Positions 1 through 6,705 of a DNA stretch of 7,934 nucleotides are shown one piece after another. Position 1 is the first letter of the stretch. Every line of letters begins with the position of its first letter. The DNA lies in contig DUJJ01000044.1 of assembly GCA_013329865.1 (NCBI GenBank), positions 1 to 7,934 of the forward strand, in the 5' to 3' direction. Under the pieces are notes generated by a model. The model was not told where the DNA came from, did no database searches, and worked only from the letters and a program-made list of their open reading frames with translations. Position numbers and translations under genes: made by a program. This stretch comes from Candidatus Poseidoniaceae archaeon (GTDB lineage: Archaea > Thermoplasmatota > Poseidoniia > Poseidoniales > Poseidoniaceae).

Positions 1-2174
1 TTACCAATCTATCCGAATTGAATTATGGCTACACCACAATCAGTGTCAGTTTGACTGGGGATGTGGGGATTGAATCTGGAAATAATTTAATCAGTTTTCA
101 GCGGACTGTTCACCGATTGAAGCCCCTAAACGTCTCCATTGCTAGCGCGTCATCAATTATTGTTGAATCAATCGACTCTAACACACAATCAACTGGAAAT
201 TCTACAATAAGTGACGGAGATTTTGTCCAGCTACAAATTCCCATAATCAATAGTGGCGATTACCCGTGGAATGGGCAAGTAAATGTAACTCTAAACAACG
301 GTAATGCTGCTGAGTTTTTGGCTACTAATCCAATCACAATTGGTGGTATGAGTACCTCAATTATCTATTTTAATTCAACAATTCAGGCTCTTGAAGGTAG
401 TTTCAATGCCTCAATCAGTCTAAATGGGACAGTTGATACATCGGAAATTGATAACTATCGTAATATTACTGTATCCGTTGGACCACCACCTCTTCCAATT
501 TTGAATGCCATGATTTCATACGATAACCAAAGTTTAGAATCTGGCGATTCATTGACAATATCACTAACCACTTTCAATAATGGTAGCGTCAGTTTTACTG
601 GCTTTGTATCATGTGCATTCAATAACGAAGAGGTGTTCAATTCGACAATAGAACTAGCACCTCTTACGAGTTCAGTTAACCAATTTACCATCACCGTCAG
701 GCCAGGTTACTTGGTTTGTTTAGTCGAAGGGCAAAGATTCGATCCGTCCTCAACATATACAGTGAGCGAAGAGTTTTCTGTAGAATCTGCCTTGTTTGAG
801 TATGCTGGCGGCTCGACTCCTATTAGCACAGATGGGCCTTGGCATGTTGGAGATGACTCGACATTTTCTCTGTTGGTGCGTAATACTGGCACCAAAACAG
901 GTAGTGTAAGTCTCAGAATGGCTTCTTCATCTGGAGATTTTATTGGCACTCCCATTCAATTAGGCTCTGATGAAGCGGGTGAAATAACAGTAACAGTGTC
1001 ACTGTCAAATTCTGTTACAGAGAATTTTAACTGGTCTCTATACACCACAGACGGAGAGATAGCAGGAGATATTTCAGGTCAAGTTTCCTTACCGGTGGCG
1101 CCAAGACAAAACTATGAGTTGTCAATTTACAATGTCGGGTGGACAGTTGAAGAGGGTGTAACTGCTTCATGGTTGGTTAATTTATCAACAGGCATAAATC
1201 GGGAGATTAACCTCAAATTAGGCTACGGTAGTAATAGTGACGACCAATTTTCCTATGATGTAAACATGGAATTAGCGGCTGGTTCAACTAGTGGTGAAAT
1301 AAATTTTGGTCACATAATTGCAGATTATGTAATCATCAGGGCTGATGAGGTCAATTGGACCGCAGAATCCTCCTTTTCCTCCTTCACAAAATCCATTCCG
1401 CAAGAAAGGCCCGAATATACGATTGCTTTCAACTCCCTTTCTACTCCAAATAGACCGGTCAATGGACAAACTGCTAGCGTGTCAGTTGTGCTGCAAAATG
1501 ACGGGCCGATAACCGGTGCCACAGGGACAATAATCCTCTACGATAAGGACGGCTACAAATTAGCTGAATCGCCTACTAAGCAACTTGTTTCTGGTGGGAG
1601 TGAGACAATCGCGTTCGACTTTGTTTGGCCTACAGGGGATGAAGTCAAATTAAACTGTAAGTGGGACTATGGCACCGAATCAATACTAATCGACAAAACA
1701 TTTGTGTCATCGATTACAACTTCTGAGCAGCAAGATGAATTTGCCGTTCCGTGGTCTGGTATCCTCGGAGGTTTTGCCATTGCATCGCTGATTATACTCG
1801 TGTTAAGGATTCGTAATAATACAGATCAACCAAAGAAAAAGCGGGAATCCATCAAGGTTTCAAAATCCAAACAATTGCAATTATCAGATGTAAAAATTGA
1901 GATTGCATGCCCAATTTGTTCGCGGCAGTTACGCGTGCCAGAAAATTATGAAGGTTCGGTTAGGTGTCCAGACTGCGCCCAGAGTTTTGATGTAGGCCAA
2001 GAACCAGAAGCATCAGAAGCACCAGATGACGAAGAGGACATCATGGAACCTAATGATGGTAAAATTGAAATTTCTTGTCCCGATTGCTCCCAGAGTTTGC
2101 GCATCCCAAATTCCTACAAAGGTTCCGTTAGGTGTCCTGCGTGTAAAAGTGTCTTTAATTCAGCCGGAATTTAG
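1..2174 (+). CDS. Surface-anchored CARDB-like multidomain protein with cytoplasmic tandem zinc ribbons (5' partial)
   Basis: The frame is open to the left window edge, so the TTG at 18 is probably internal and the true start lies upstream. Numbering from that TTG (718 residues), residues about 36-566 form some five modules of roughly 100 residues, rich in Ser/Thr/Asn/Gly, with the alternating beta pattern and 'N-x-G' turns (e.g. 'LVRNTG', 'VLQNDG') typical of CARDB/APHP-like extracellular folds. Twelve N-x-S/T sequons lie in this part. A single hydrophobic helix at about 577-597 is followed by a basic stop-transfer stretch (KKKR at 606-609). The tail holds two four-cysteine ribbons, C631/C634/C650/C653 and C687/C690/C706/C709, joined by an acidic linker. 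Predicted topology is ectodomain outside and ribbons in the cytoplasm. The ribbons resemble MJ0042-type zinc ribbons. Ligand and function are unknown; adhesion, scaffolding or signalling are all possible. The domain calls are made by eye; the membrane helix and cysteines are clear. Confidence 0.85.
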   Translation, partial: TNLSELNYGYTTISVSLTGDVGIESGNNLISFQRTVHRLKPLNVSIASASSIIVESIDSNTQSTGNSTISDGDFVQLQIPIINSGDYPWNGQVNVTLNNGNAAEFLATNPITIGGMSTSIIYFNSTIQALEGSFNASISLNGTVDTSEIDNYRNITVSVGPPPLPILNAMISYDNQSLESGDSLTISLTTFNNGSVSFTGFVSCAFNNEEVFNSTIELAPLTSSVNQFTITVRPGYLVCLVEGQRFDPSSTYTVSEEFSVESALFEYAGGSTPISTDGPWHVGDDSTFSLLVRNTGTKTGSVSLRMASSSGDFIGTPIQLGSDEAGEITVTVSLSNSVTENFNWSLYTTDGEIAGDISGQVSLPVAPRQNYELSIYNVGWTVEEGVTASWLVNLSTGINREINLKLGYGSNSDDQFSYDVNMELAAGSTSGEINFGHIIADYVIIRADEVNWTAESSFSSFTKSIPQERPEYTIAFNSLSTPNRPVNGQTASVSVVLQNDGPITGATGTIILYDKDGYKLAESPTKQLVSGGSETIAFDFVWPTGDEVKLNCKWDYGTESILIDKTFVSSITTSEQQDEFAVPWSGILGGFAIASLIILVLRIRNNTDQPKKKRESIKVSKSKQLQLSDVKIEIACPICSRQLRVPENYEGSVRCPDCAQSFDVGQEPEASEAPDDEEDIMEPNDGKIEISCPDCSQSLRIPNSYKGSVRCPACKSVFNSAGI
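1893..2156 (+). repeat. Tandem duplication of the zinc-ribbon coding unit (two copies, 168-base period)
   Basis: Copy one is 1893-1988 and copy two is 2061-2156, exactly 168 bases (56 codons) apart and in frame. The two 32-residue units share 20 identical residues, including all four cysteines with C-x2-C-x15-C-x2-C spacing and the 'GSVRCP' block. At DNA level the best match is around that block, near-identical over 17 bases. Third-position differences elsewhere suggest an old duplication, not a recent slippage event. The acidic spacer between copies (residues about 660-681) is not duplicated. Confidence 0.85.
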
Positions 2175-2182
2175 GACATACA

Positions 2183-2190
2183 ATTATTTA
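2183..2190 (+). promoter_or_regulatory. Candidate archaeal TATA box for the DtxR-family gene
   Basis: The AT-only run ATTATTTA lies just after the preceding stop codon. With the usual archaeal spacing of about 25-27 bases from TATA centre to start site, transcription would begin near 2212-2214. That leaves a leader of roughly 15 bases that includes the Shine-Dalgarno site at 2217-2222. The fit between the two elements is the main support. No clear BRE was identified. Confidence 0.4.
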
Positions 2191-2216
2191 ACAAACTGAA
2201 ATGTCTAGGTCTAACC

Positions 2217-2222
2217 GAGGAG
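2217..2222 (+). promoter_or_regulatory. Shine-Dalgarno site that decides the start of the DtxR-family gene
   Basis: GAGGAG ends five bases before the ATG at 2228 and matches the anti-Shine-Dalgarno of archaeal 16S rRNA well. The alternative in-frame ATG at 2201 has no such site, and it would place this motif inside the coding sequence. I therefore choose 2228. Confidence 0.7.
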
Positions 2223-2227
2223 ATTTT

Positions 2228-2890
2228 ATGTCCGACCCAATCAAAGAATTCGAAGAGATGTATTTCAAAACCTTGTACGAGTTTTACGAAAAAAATCCTG
2301 AGGCCAAGGTTCGTACTGGTGATCTCGCTGAGGCGTTGAGAGTCACCCCTGCATCAACCACCGAAATGGTTCAGAGGCTTGCGGCCAAGGGTTATCTTGA
2401 GTACATTCCTTACAAGGGTTCGATGCTGACGGAAAAGGGCCTGGTTCACGGCAGGAAGATGAAACGACGTTATCGTCTTGCAGAAATGCTGCTTGAGCAC
2501 TTGCCATTTGCTGGCAACCAGCATGTAACTGCGTGCCGATTAGAACACGCAATTGATGATGATTTAGAGGCAGCACTCACAGTGTATTTCAACAACCCAT
2601 CAGTCGATATCCATGGAGTAAAAATCCCTGATATGTCGCAGGATGTTGAGGATAAAGTATCCGATGACGGCAATGTGCTAATCTCTCTGGAAAAACTAGA
2701 CGAGGGTGTCCCTTCAACGGTAAAAATCATAGTTGCAAGTCAAAACCTAATCGGACAATTAAATGAACTAGGTATTCAAACGGAGTCAGAAATACGCCGA
2801 CTAAGCGGGGAAGAGTTTGATGTTGACGGAAAAAAGTTACTGATATCATCGAGTCTGGCAGAAAAGATACTTATTTCACCTAAAGAGTAA
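2228..2890 (+). CDS. DtxR/IdeR-family metal-dependent transcriptional regulator
   Basis: This is a 220-residue protein of full family length. Residues about 5-70 form the winged helix-turn-helix: 'RTGDLAEALRVTPASTTEMV' is the recognition unit and 'PYKGSMLTEKG' the wing. Residues about 71-140 form the dimerisation and metal-binding domain, with 'RLAEMLLEHL' and the hallmark 'ACRLEHAI'. Residues about 158-218 look like the C-terminal SH3/FeoA-like domain. Aligned by eye to Corynebacterium DtxR, the primary site appears intact (M11, C103, E106, H107 for Met10, Cys102, Glu105, His106). The cysteine suggests an iron-type DtxR/IdeR more than a manganese-type MntR. In the ancillary site E86 and H99 are kept, but the residue matching His79 is tyrosine (Y82). 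The protein would bind DNA as a metal-loaded dimer. Its targets are not visible, though the next gene is a candidate. The start at 2228 is preferred to the ATG at 2201 because of the Shine-Dalgarno site. Confidence 0.92.
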   Translation: MSDPIKEFEEMYFKTLYEFYEKNPEAKVRTGDLAEALRVTPASTTEMVQRLAAKGYLEYIPYKGSMLTEKGLVHGRKMKRRYRLAEMLLEHLPFAGNQHVTACRLEHAIDDDLEAALTVYFNNPSVDIHGVKIPDMSQDVEDKVSDDGNVLISLEKLDEGVPSTVKIIVASQNLIGQLNELGIQTESEIRRLSGEEFDVDGKKLLISSSLAEKILISPKE

Positions 2891-2934
2891 TTTTGGAACT
2901 TAACACTTTAGAGTATTGTCATACTGGAAATGGT

Positions 2935-4533
2935 ATGGCAGACCCTGATGAGGCCCAAAAGTCTGATACTAGCAAGCCAGTGAAATCTAGTGTCAACGAT
3001 TCGTCGGAGGTCCTCAATGATGAGGGAAAATCAATATCTGAAACGGTAAGAACTATTGGTTCAAAATCGATTAAACAAATCGGAAGATGGAATAATGAGT
3101 CATTTCTTTATGCTTTTGACAGGCAACTTATCTCCTTTGGTATAAGATTACTACTATTCTTACCCGGATTTGCCGTTCTAGCATACTTTGGTGCTTGGGC
3201 TTATTCGAGTAATTCGCCGGGTTGGTGGGTTGATTTCATTGAGCCAACCATTGGCCAGAGCTTTTCCAGTATCTTAGTTGTTCTCGTATTTGTTATACTT
3301 CTTGGTTACATATTATCTCTAGCGCTCCACCGTCACAGAGTAAATCTAACCATAAAATCGTTCGAAGAGCAAGTCAAATCAGCACAATCAAAGCATTTGT
3401 CAATAAAATCACTACACGGCTATGAACCGCTCAAGGATTCAATCAAACGTTCCGTGACCAAGCATTTCTTTTCACTAATGTGTGCATTGTTAGCAATCTT
3501 CTCACTGTCTGCAATAGCCTTCTATGGCATCCAAACCAACATGGGAAAATACCTTCTAGCACTTTCGTTTTCCTTGACGGTTCTATCAATGGGTCAACAT
3601 ATTGCGACGCGATCATCTAGTTTTAACATGGCTGAACGGACAGGGCTATTAAATGCATACAATTCTCCAATTCATCCATCTACTTTGGATATGGTATTCT
3701 CAGATATGGTCAAATCTCAACTCGATCCTTTACTAAAATCAGAATATGAAGCCTTTGTCGTTGAAGTGGAATCAAATGTCAAGCGTGGAATAGACCCAAG
3801 GTTCGCCCGCGAAAAGATGATGATGACTCTTTACAAGCACTCACAAGGTCTCGATCTATCCTCCGTTGACGCTGAATTCAGCGAAATATTTACCAAAGCA
3901 GGAGTTGAATATGTTAGGAACCATGAAGTGTTTACAATTGAAGAGTGGTTAGTGATAATCGATCACTTGGAGAGCAAATGTCCTGCCTTCTTCCGCATGA
4001 TTGGCAGAATCGAGGAGGATTTATCGGCTGGAAGACAGTTGGTAAAAGATGACATAATTTTCGAAGTGGATATGGAAAATGTTGTTCATGGTAAGGCAAA
4101 TTTGTTCACCTATATGCACAACCTATCTGATCAAGCAAAAACTGTGGTACTCAGAGTTCAGTCACCTGATTTTAGACCGCGCGACTTAGCTATGACCTAT
4201 CTACTTAAACCGGGTGAAAAAAAGGCTTGGCCAGACACAGGTGTCCCTCTTTCTCAAGCAGGAAATAAAGATGTTTTGGCCATTATGTCTGCATTACTGC
4301 GCGACGGTACTGTGGCTTGGCAAACATTACTGCCCGAAAGATTTGGTGAGGCAACAGTAAGTGTCCGGCTGGAGGAAGTTAGCGGTGAATTACTAATTGG
4401 TTCACAAATGAATGTTAGAATTCGGTCTGTTTTTAAAGAAAAAATTAGATCCGCGTCATCCGTGGTATTCAATCTGATTGGCATTGTTGGAACCATCATT
4501 TCCTCAACCTTACTAACATATATCATAGTTTGA
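2935..4533 (+). CDS. Unrecognised five-helix membrane protein with large cytoplasmic domain
   Basis: I do not recognise the family. From the ATG at 2935 the product is 532 residues; an in-frame TTG at 2893, two bases after the preceding stop, would add 14 residues. Neither has a convincing Shine-Dalgarno site, so the start is uncertain. Residues 1-66 are hydrophilic and probably disordered. Hydrophobic helices lie at about 67-91, 110-131, 178-198, 204-222 and 509-531. The loop at 132-177 is strongly basic (begins 'HRHR'), so by the positive-inside rule the N-terminus, this loop and the 285-residue segment at about 223-508 face the cytoplasm. Residues 250-370 look helical and 373-500 look beta-rich. 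No transporter, protease, kinase or glycosyltransferase motif was found. The gene follows the DtxR-like regulator by 44 bases, so co-transcription is plausible, which makes metal-linked expression a guess and no more. Confidence 0.85.
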   Translation: MADPDEAQKSDTSKPVKSSVNDSSEVLNDEGKSISETVRTIGSKSIKQIGRWNNESFLYAFDRQLISFGIRLLLFLPGFAVLAYFGAWAYSSNSPGWWVDFIEPTIGQSFSSILVVLVFVILLGYILSLALHRHRVNLTIKSFEEQVKSAQSKHLSIKSLHGYEPLKDSIKRSVTKHFFSLMCALLAIFSLSAIAFYGIQTNMGKYLLALSFSLTVLSMGQHIATRSSSFNMAERTGLLNAYNSPIHPSTLDMVFSDMVKSQLDPLLKSEYEAFVVEVESNVKRGIDPRFAREKMMMTLYKHSQGLDLSSVDAEFSEIFTKAGVEYVRNHEVFTIEEWLVIIDHLESKCPAFFRMIGRIEEDLSAGRQLVKDDIIFEVDMENVVHGKANLFTYMHNLSDQAKTVVLRVQSPDFRPRDLAMTYLLKPGEKKAWPDTGVPLSQAGNKDVLAIMSALLRDGTVAWQTLLPERFGEATVSVRLEEVSGELLIGSQMNVRIRSVFKEKIRSASSVVFNLIGIVGTIISSTLLTYIIV

Positions 4534-4584
4534 GAATTATTCTACCATGCATAATTTTGAAATGGAGAACTCATAGCATTGTCC

Positions 4585-5589
4585 ATGCGCGATAGACTGA
4601 ATGATGGTGACGAACGACCTGATGCAGACCTACGTGAAAGGCTTCATGCAATGGAGACGAAAGTTCGCAAAATGCGCGAGACCAGAAATAACTTCAATGC
4701 GCAGGCAAAAGTTTCCGCAGAAAAGAGAAACTCAGTGCAAGCTCAATACAAAGAGCATCGTAGTAAAATAGAGTTGCTGGTTGCCGAAGTTAGGGCTATG
4801 CGTGCAGAAATTAAGTCATTTAAAGAAAAGAGGAATACAATCCAAAGTCAGATGCGTGATTTGATTTCACAAATCAAAGGGAAGCGGAAAGACCATAATA
4901 ATAAACGTTCAGCTACCGCTGAGTATGCTGATTTAAAACAACAAGTGGACGCACTGGAAAAGAAATTTGAGACAACATCAGTAGGCGTAAATAAAGAAAA
5001 AGAAATGGTCAAGAAAATAAAAGAATTCTCCAAGCGAATTGAAGAACTAGAACCAGAGGTTGCCAAGTTCAAGATGGTTGAAGTAGATATGAGTGATATC
5101 GATACAGCAATTAAAACTCTTAAATCCGAAGCTGATGCAGCACATAATGAGATGATTCAGGCCGTTGAGAGGTTGAACGAGAAGACACCCGAAGTTGATG
5201 AAGCATTTGCTCACCGAGACTTTTTGAAATCTGAGGGTGATAGATTCCACGCAGAGTTCGTTGAATTGAAGGAAAAAGCCAATGATGTTCACGCCAAGAT
5301 AGATGAGTTGATGGTTGACGTGAATAAGGCAAGAGATGAATTAAAGTCGGTTCGAGAGGAACGTAAGTCCTGGTTAACCGATCACAATGCAGCAGTTGCT
5401 AAAGAGATGCAGACAGGTGCTCAATCAGAAACCGTTGCCAACAATCTAACCGAATCGTTGTTATCTAATGGCAGCATAACATTTGGCGGTCTTAGCCGAG
5501 AAGATTTTGCTCAGAAAGGGAAGTCTAGGAAGTCGGATAAGAAGAAAAATATGCGACGTATTGACGTTAATTCTACAAGGCGACGATAG
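4585..5589 (+). CDS. Archaeal COG1340-like coiled-coil protein
   Basis: This 334-residue protein is highly charged and almost entirely helical, with no membrane segment or signal peptide. Residues about 15-100 are a long Lys/Arg/Glu heptad-like coil. Residues about 100-160 hold the pattern of archaeal COG1340 proteins: a basic hinge, then 'LEKKFET', then 'NKEKEMVKKIKEF'. Residues about 172-265 form a second coil with the recurring A/D-H-x-E/K motif ('ADAAHNEM', 'RFHAEFVELKEKANDVHAKI'), also typical of that family. A short 'SLLSNGSITFGGLSREDF' segment near 291-308 and a very basic tail (ends TRRR) close the protein. The family is widespread in archaea with no settled function. Some members are labelled phosphoserine phosphatase in databases, but no phosphatase motif is visible here. 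The start is ambiguous: ATG at 4585 or TTG at 4579, two codons earlier; GGAG at 4564-4567 is nearer the TTG but still 11 bases away. Confidence 0.85.
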   Translation: MRDRLNDGDERPDADLRERLHAMETKVRKMRETRNNFNAQAKVSAEKRNSVQAQYKEHRSKIELLVAEVRAMRAEIKSFKEKRNTIQSQMRDLISQIKGKRKDHNNKRSATAEYADLKQQVDALEKKFETTSVGVNKEKEMVKKIKEFSKRIEELEPEVAKFKMVEVDMSDIDTAIKTLKSEADAAHNEMIQAVERLNEKTPEVDEAFAHRDFLKSEGDRFHAEFVELKEKANDVHAKIDELMVDVNKARDELKSVREERKSWLTDHNAAVAKEMQTGAQSETVANNLTESLLSNGSITFGGLSREDFAQKGKSRKSDKKKNMRRIDVNSTRRR

Positions 5590-5598
5590 GGTGTGCCC

Positions 5599-6675
5599 AT
5601 GCTTGGGATAATCATGGCCGGTGGCCAAGGAACGAGATTACTGCCCCTCACCGAAAATAAACCCAAGCCTCTGGTAAATATACTGGGTAAACCAGTGATT
5701 GACTATGTAAAGGACGCTCTAGTCAATGCAGATGTGAATGAAATAATTGTTACTACTGGTTACCAAGGTGATAGTTTGGTAGAACTGGTTAAGCAATGGA
5801 ATGATGATTTAGCCATTGAATGTTCGGTGAATCAAGAATACTCACCAATGGGCACAGCAGGTAGTGTGAAATTGCTTCAATCTAAATTGACCGAGACATT
5901 TTTTGTGGCATCAGGTGATGCGGTTATATCCTCAAATCTGAAATTGTTACAAGATGCTCATCGAAATTCGGGTGCCGTGGTGACTATGGGCTTGTGGGAG
6001 GTAGAAGACCCAACACAATTTGGGATTGTTGGGTTGTCACCAGAACACAACGGTTCACTTAACGGCCAATTACATGAAGGCTTTGTGGTTAAATTTCAGG
6101 AAAAACCAACAGCTGATGCGGCATTTAGTCGGATCATCAATGCAGGATTGTATATTGTTGAGCCAGAAGTAATGGAACTAATACCTGCAGGGCAGAAATA
6201 TGACTTCAGTCGCCAACTATTCCCCCATCTACTAGAATTAGGGTTACCAATATATGGAATTAAGCTTGATGGTGCTTGGTTTGACATCGGGACACCCTCT
6301 GAGCTGATAAGTGCGCAGAATTACCTAGTGAAAAACACAAATTCTCTGCCATTCCTGCTTCCGGATGGAAAGTATACCGCTGACAAAGGCTATCTAATTG
6401 GCAATGCGACTAGCAAATCTCCAGTAATAGCCTCAGTCATTTGCTCGGATTCGGCGATTGGGAAGAGTTCACAAATCAATAATAGTCTTATAATGCCAAA
6501 TACCAAAATCGGCGACAATTGTATTGTCATTGAATCAGTTGTTGGTGAGAACGTTACTATCGGAGATAATACGAGGTTGACTAATTGTGTTATCGGCGAT
6601 GGAGTATCAATTCCCGCTGATAGCATTTTGACCGATCAGAGATATTCTAGTTCATCAATCAGTCACACAGAATAA
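5599..6675 (+). CDS. Sugar-1-phosphate nucleotidylyltransferase (NDP-sugar pyrophosphorylase)
   Basis: The enzyme would join a nucleoside triphosphate and a sugar 1-phosphate to give an NDP-sugar and pyrophosphate in the cytoplasm, supplying glycan or glycolipid synthesis. Residues 1-245 are the Rossmann-like catalytic domain. Visible are the nucleotide loop G8-G9-Q-G11-T12-R13 with 'PLT' after it, K23 in 'KPKP', D107 in 'SGD', E168-K169 in 'QEKP', N181-A-G183 and D229 in 'FDIGTP', the usual substrate and metal positions. Residues about 265-345 carry degenerate hexapeptide repeats ('SAIGKS', 'TKIGDN', 'VTIGDN', 'CVIGDG'), a left-handed beta-helix tail as in archaeal GlmU-like and mannose-1-phosphate guanylyltransferase-like proteins. 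At 358 residues it is full length but lacks the longer acetyltransferase domain of bifunctional GlmU. Sugar and nucleotide cannot be told from sequence; Glc-1-P thymidylyl- or uridylyl- and Man-1-P guanylyltransfer are the main options. ATG at 5599 is chosen because the glycine loop then sits at the usual distance; GTG at 5593 is an alternative. It follows the coiled-coil gene by 9 bases. Confidence 0.93.
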   Translation: MLGIIMAGGQGTRLLPLTENKPKPLVNILGKPVIDYVKDALVNADVNEIIVTTGYQGDSLVELVKQWNDDLAIECSVNQEYSPMGTAGSVKLLQSKLTETFFVASGDAVISSNLKLLQDAHRNSGAVVTMGLWEVEDPTQFGIVGLSPEHNGSLNGQLHEGFVVKFQEKPTADAAFSRIINAGLYIVEPEVMELIPAGQKYDFSRQLFPHLLELGLPIYGIKLDGAWFDIGTPSELISAQNYLVKNTNSLPFLLPDGKYTADKGYLIGNATSKSPVIASVICSDSAIGKSSQINNSLIMPNTKIGDNCIVIESVVGENVTIGDNTRLTNCVIGDGVSIPADSILTDQRYSSSSISHTE

Positions 6676-6680
6676 ATATG
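6671..6680 (+). promoter_or_regulatory. Candidate TATA box for the small 80-residue gene
   Basis: AATAAATATG overlaps the stop codon of the nucleotidylyltransferase gene. Its centre is about 30 bases before the ATG at 6706, which would put transcription start at or just before that ATG, giving a leaderless or nearly leaderless mRNA. No Shine-Dalgarno site is visible upstream of 6706, which agrees with that reading. The element could also be chance in AT-rich DNA. Confidence 0.35.
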
Positions 6681-6705
6681 TCTTAATGAAGCGGCCGACG
6701 TAACC

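Noticed and set aside
1284..1522. Two overlapping minus-strand open frames inside the surface-protein gene
   Set aside because: They are shadows of a clearly coding plus strand, with low-complexity products and no start context. The same applies to the other minus-strand frames within 455-955, 2343-2730, 4254-4526, 4848-5332 and 6096-6626.
2174..2206. Inverted pair GACAT (2175-2179) and ATGTC (2201-2205) flanking the TATA-like element
   Set aside because: Only five perfect base pairs with a 21-base spacer; this is expected by chance in a region of this size. Kept only as a note.
2201..2227. ATG at 2201 as the start of the DtxR-family gene
   Set aside because: It would put the strong GAGGAG site inside the coding sequence, lies too close to the TATA-like element for a leader, and adds nine residues not expected in the family.
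4545..4588. Repeated CCATGC at 4545 and 4583 before the coiled-coil gene
   Set aside because: A six-base direct repeat is too short to support a regulatory call.
4585..5589. Annotating the coiled-coil protein as phosphoserine phosphatase
   Set aside because: Some relatives carry that label in databases, but no HAD motif (DxDxT/V) or any other phosphatase signature is visible; the protein is coil throughout.
2228..6675. Reading the block as a defence or secretion system
   Set aside because: No nuclease, helicase, NTPase, toxin or secretion ATPase motif is present in any of the genes.
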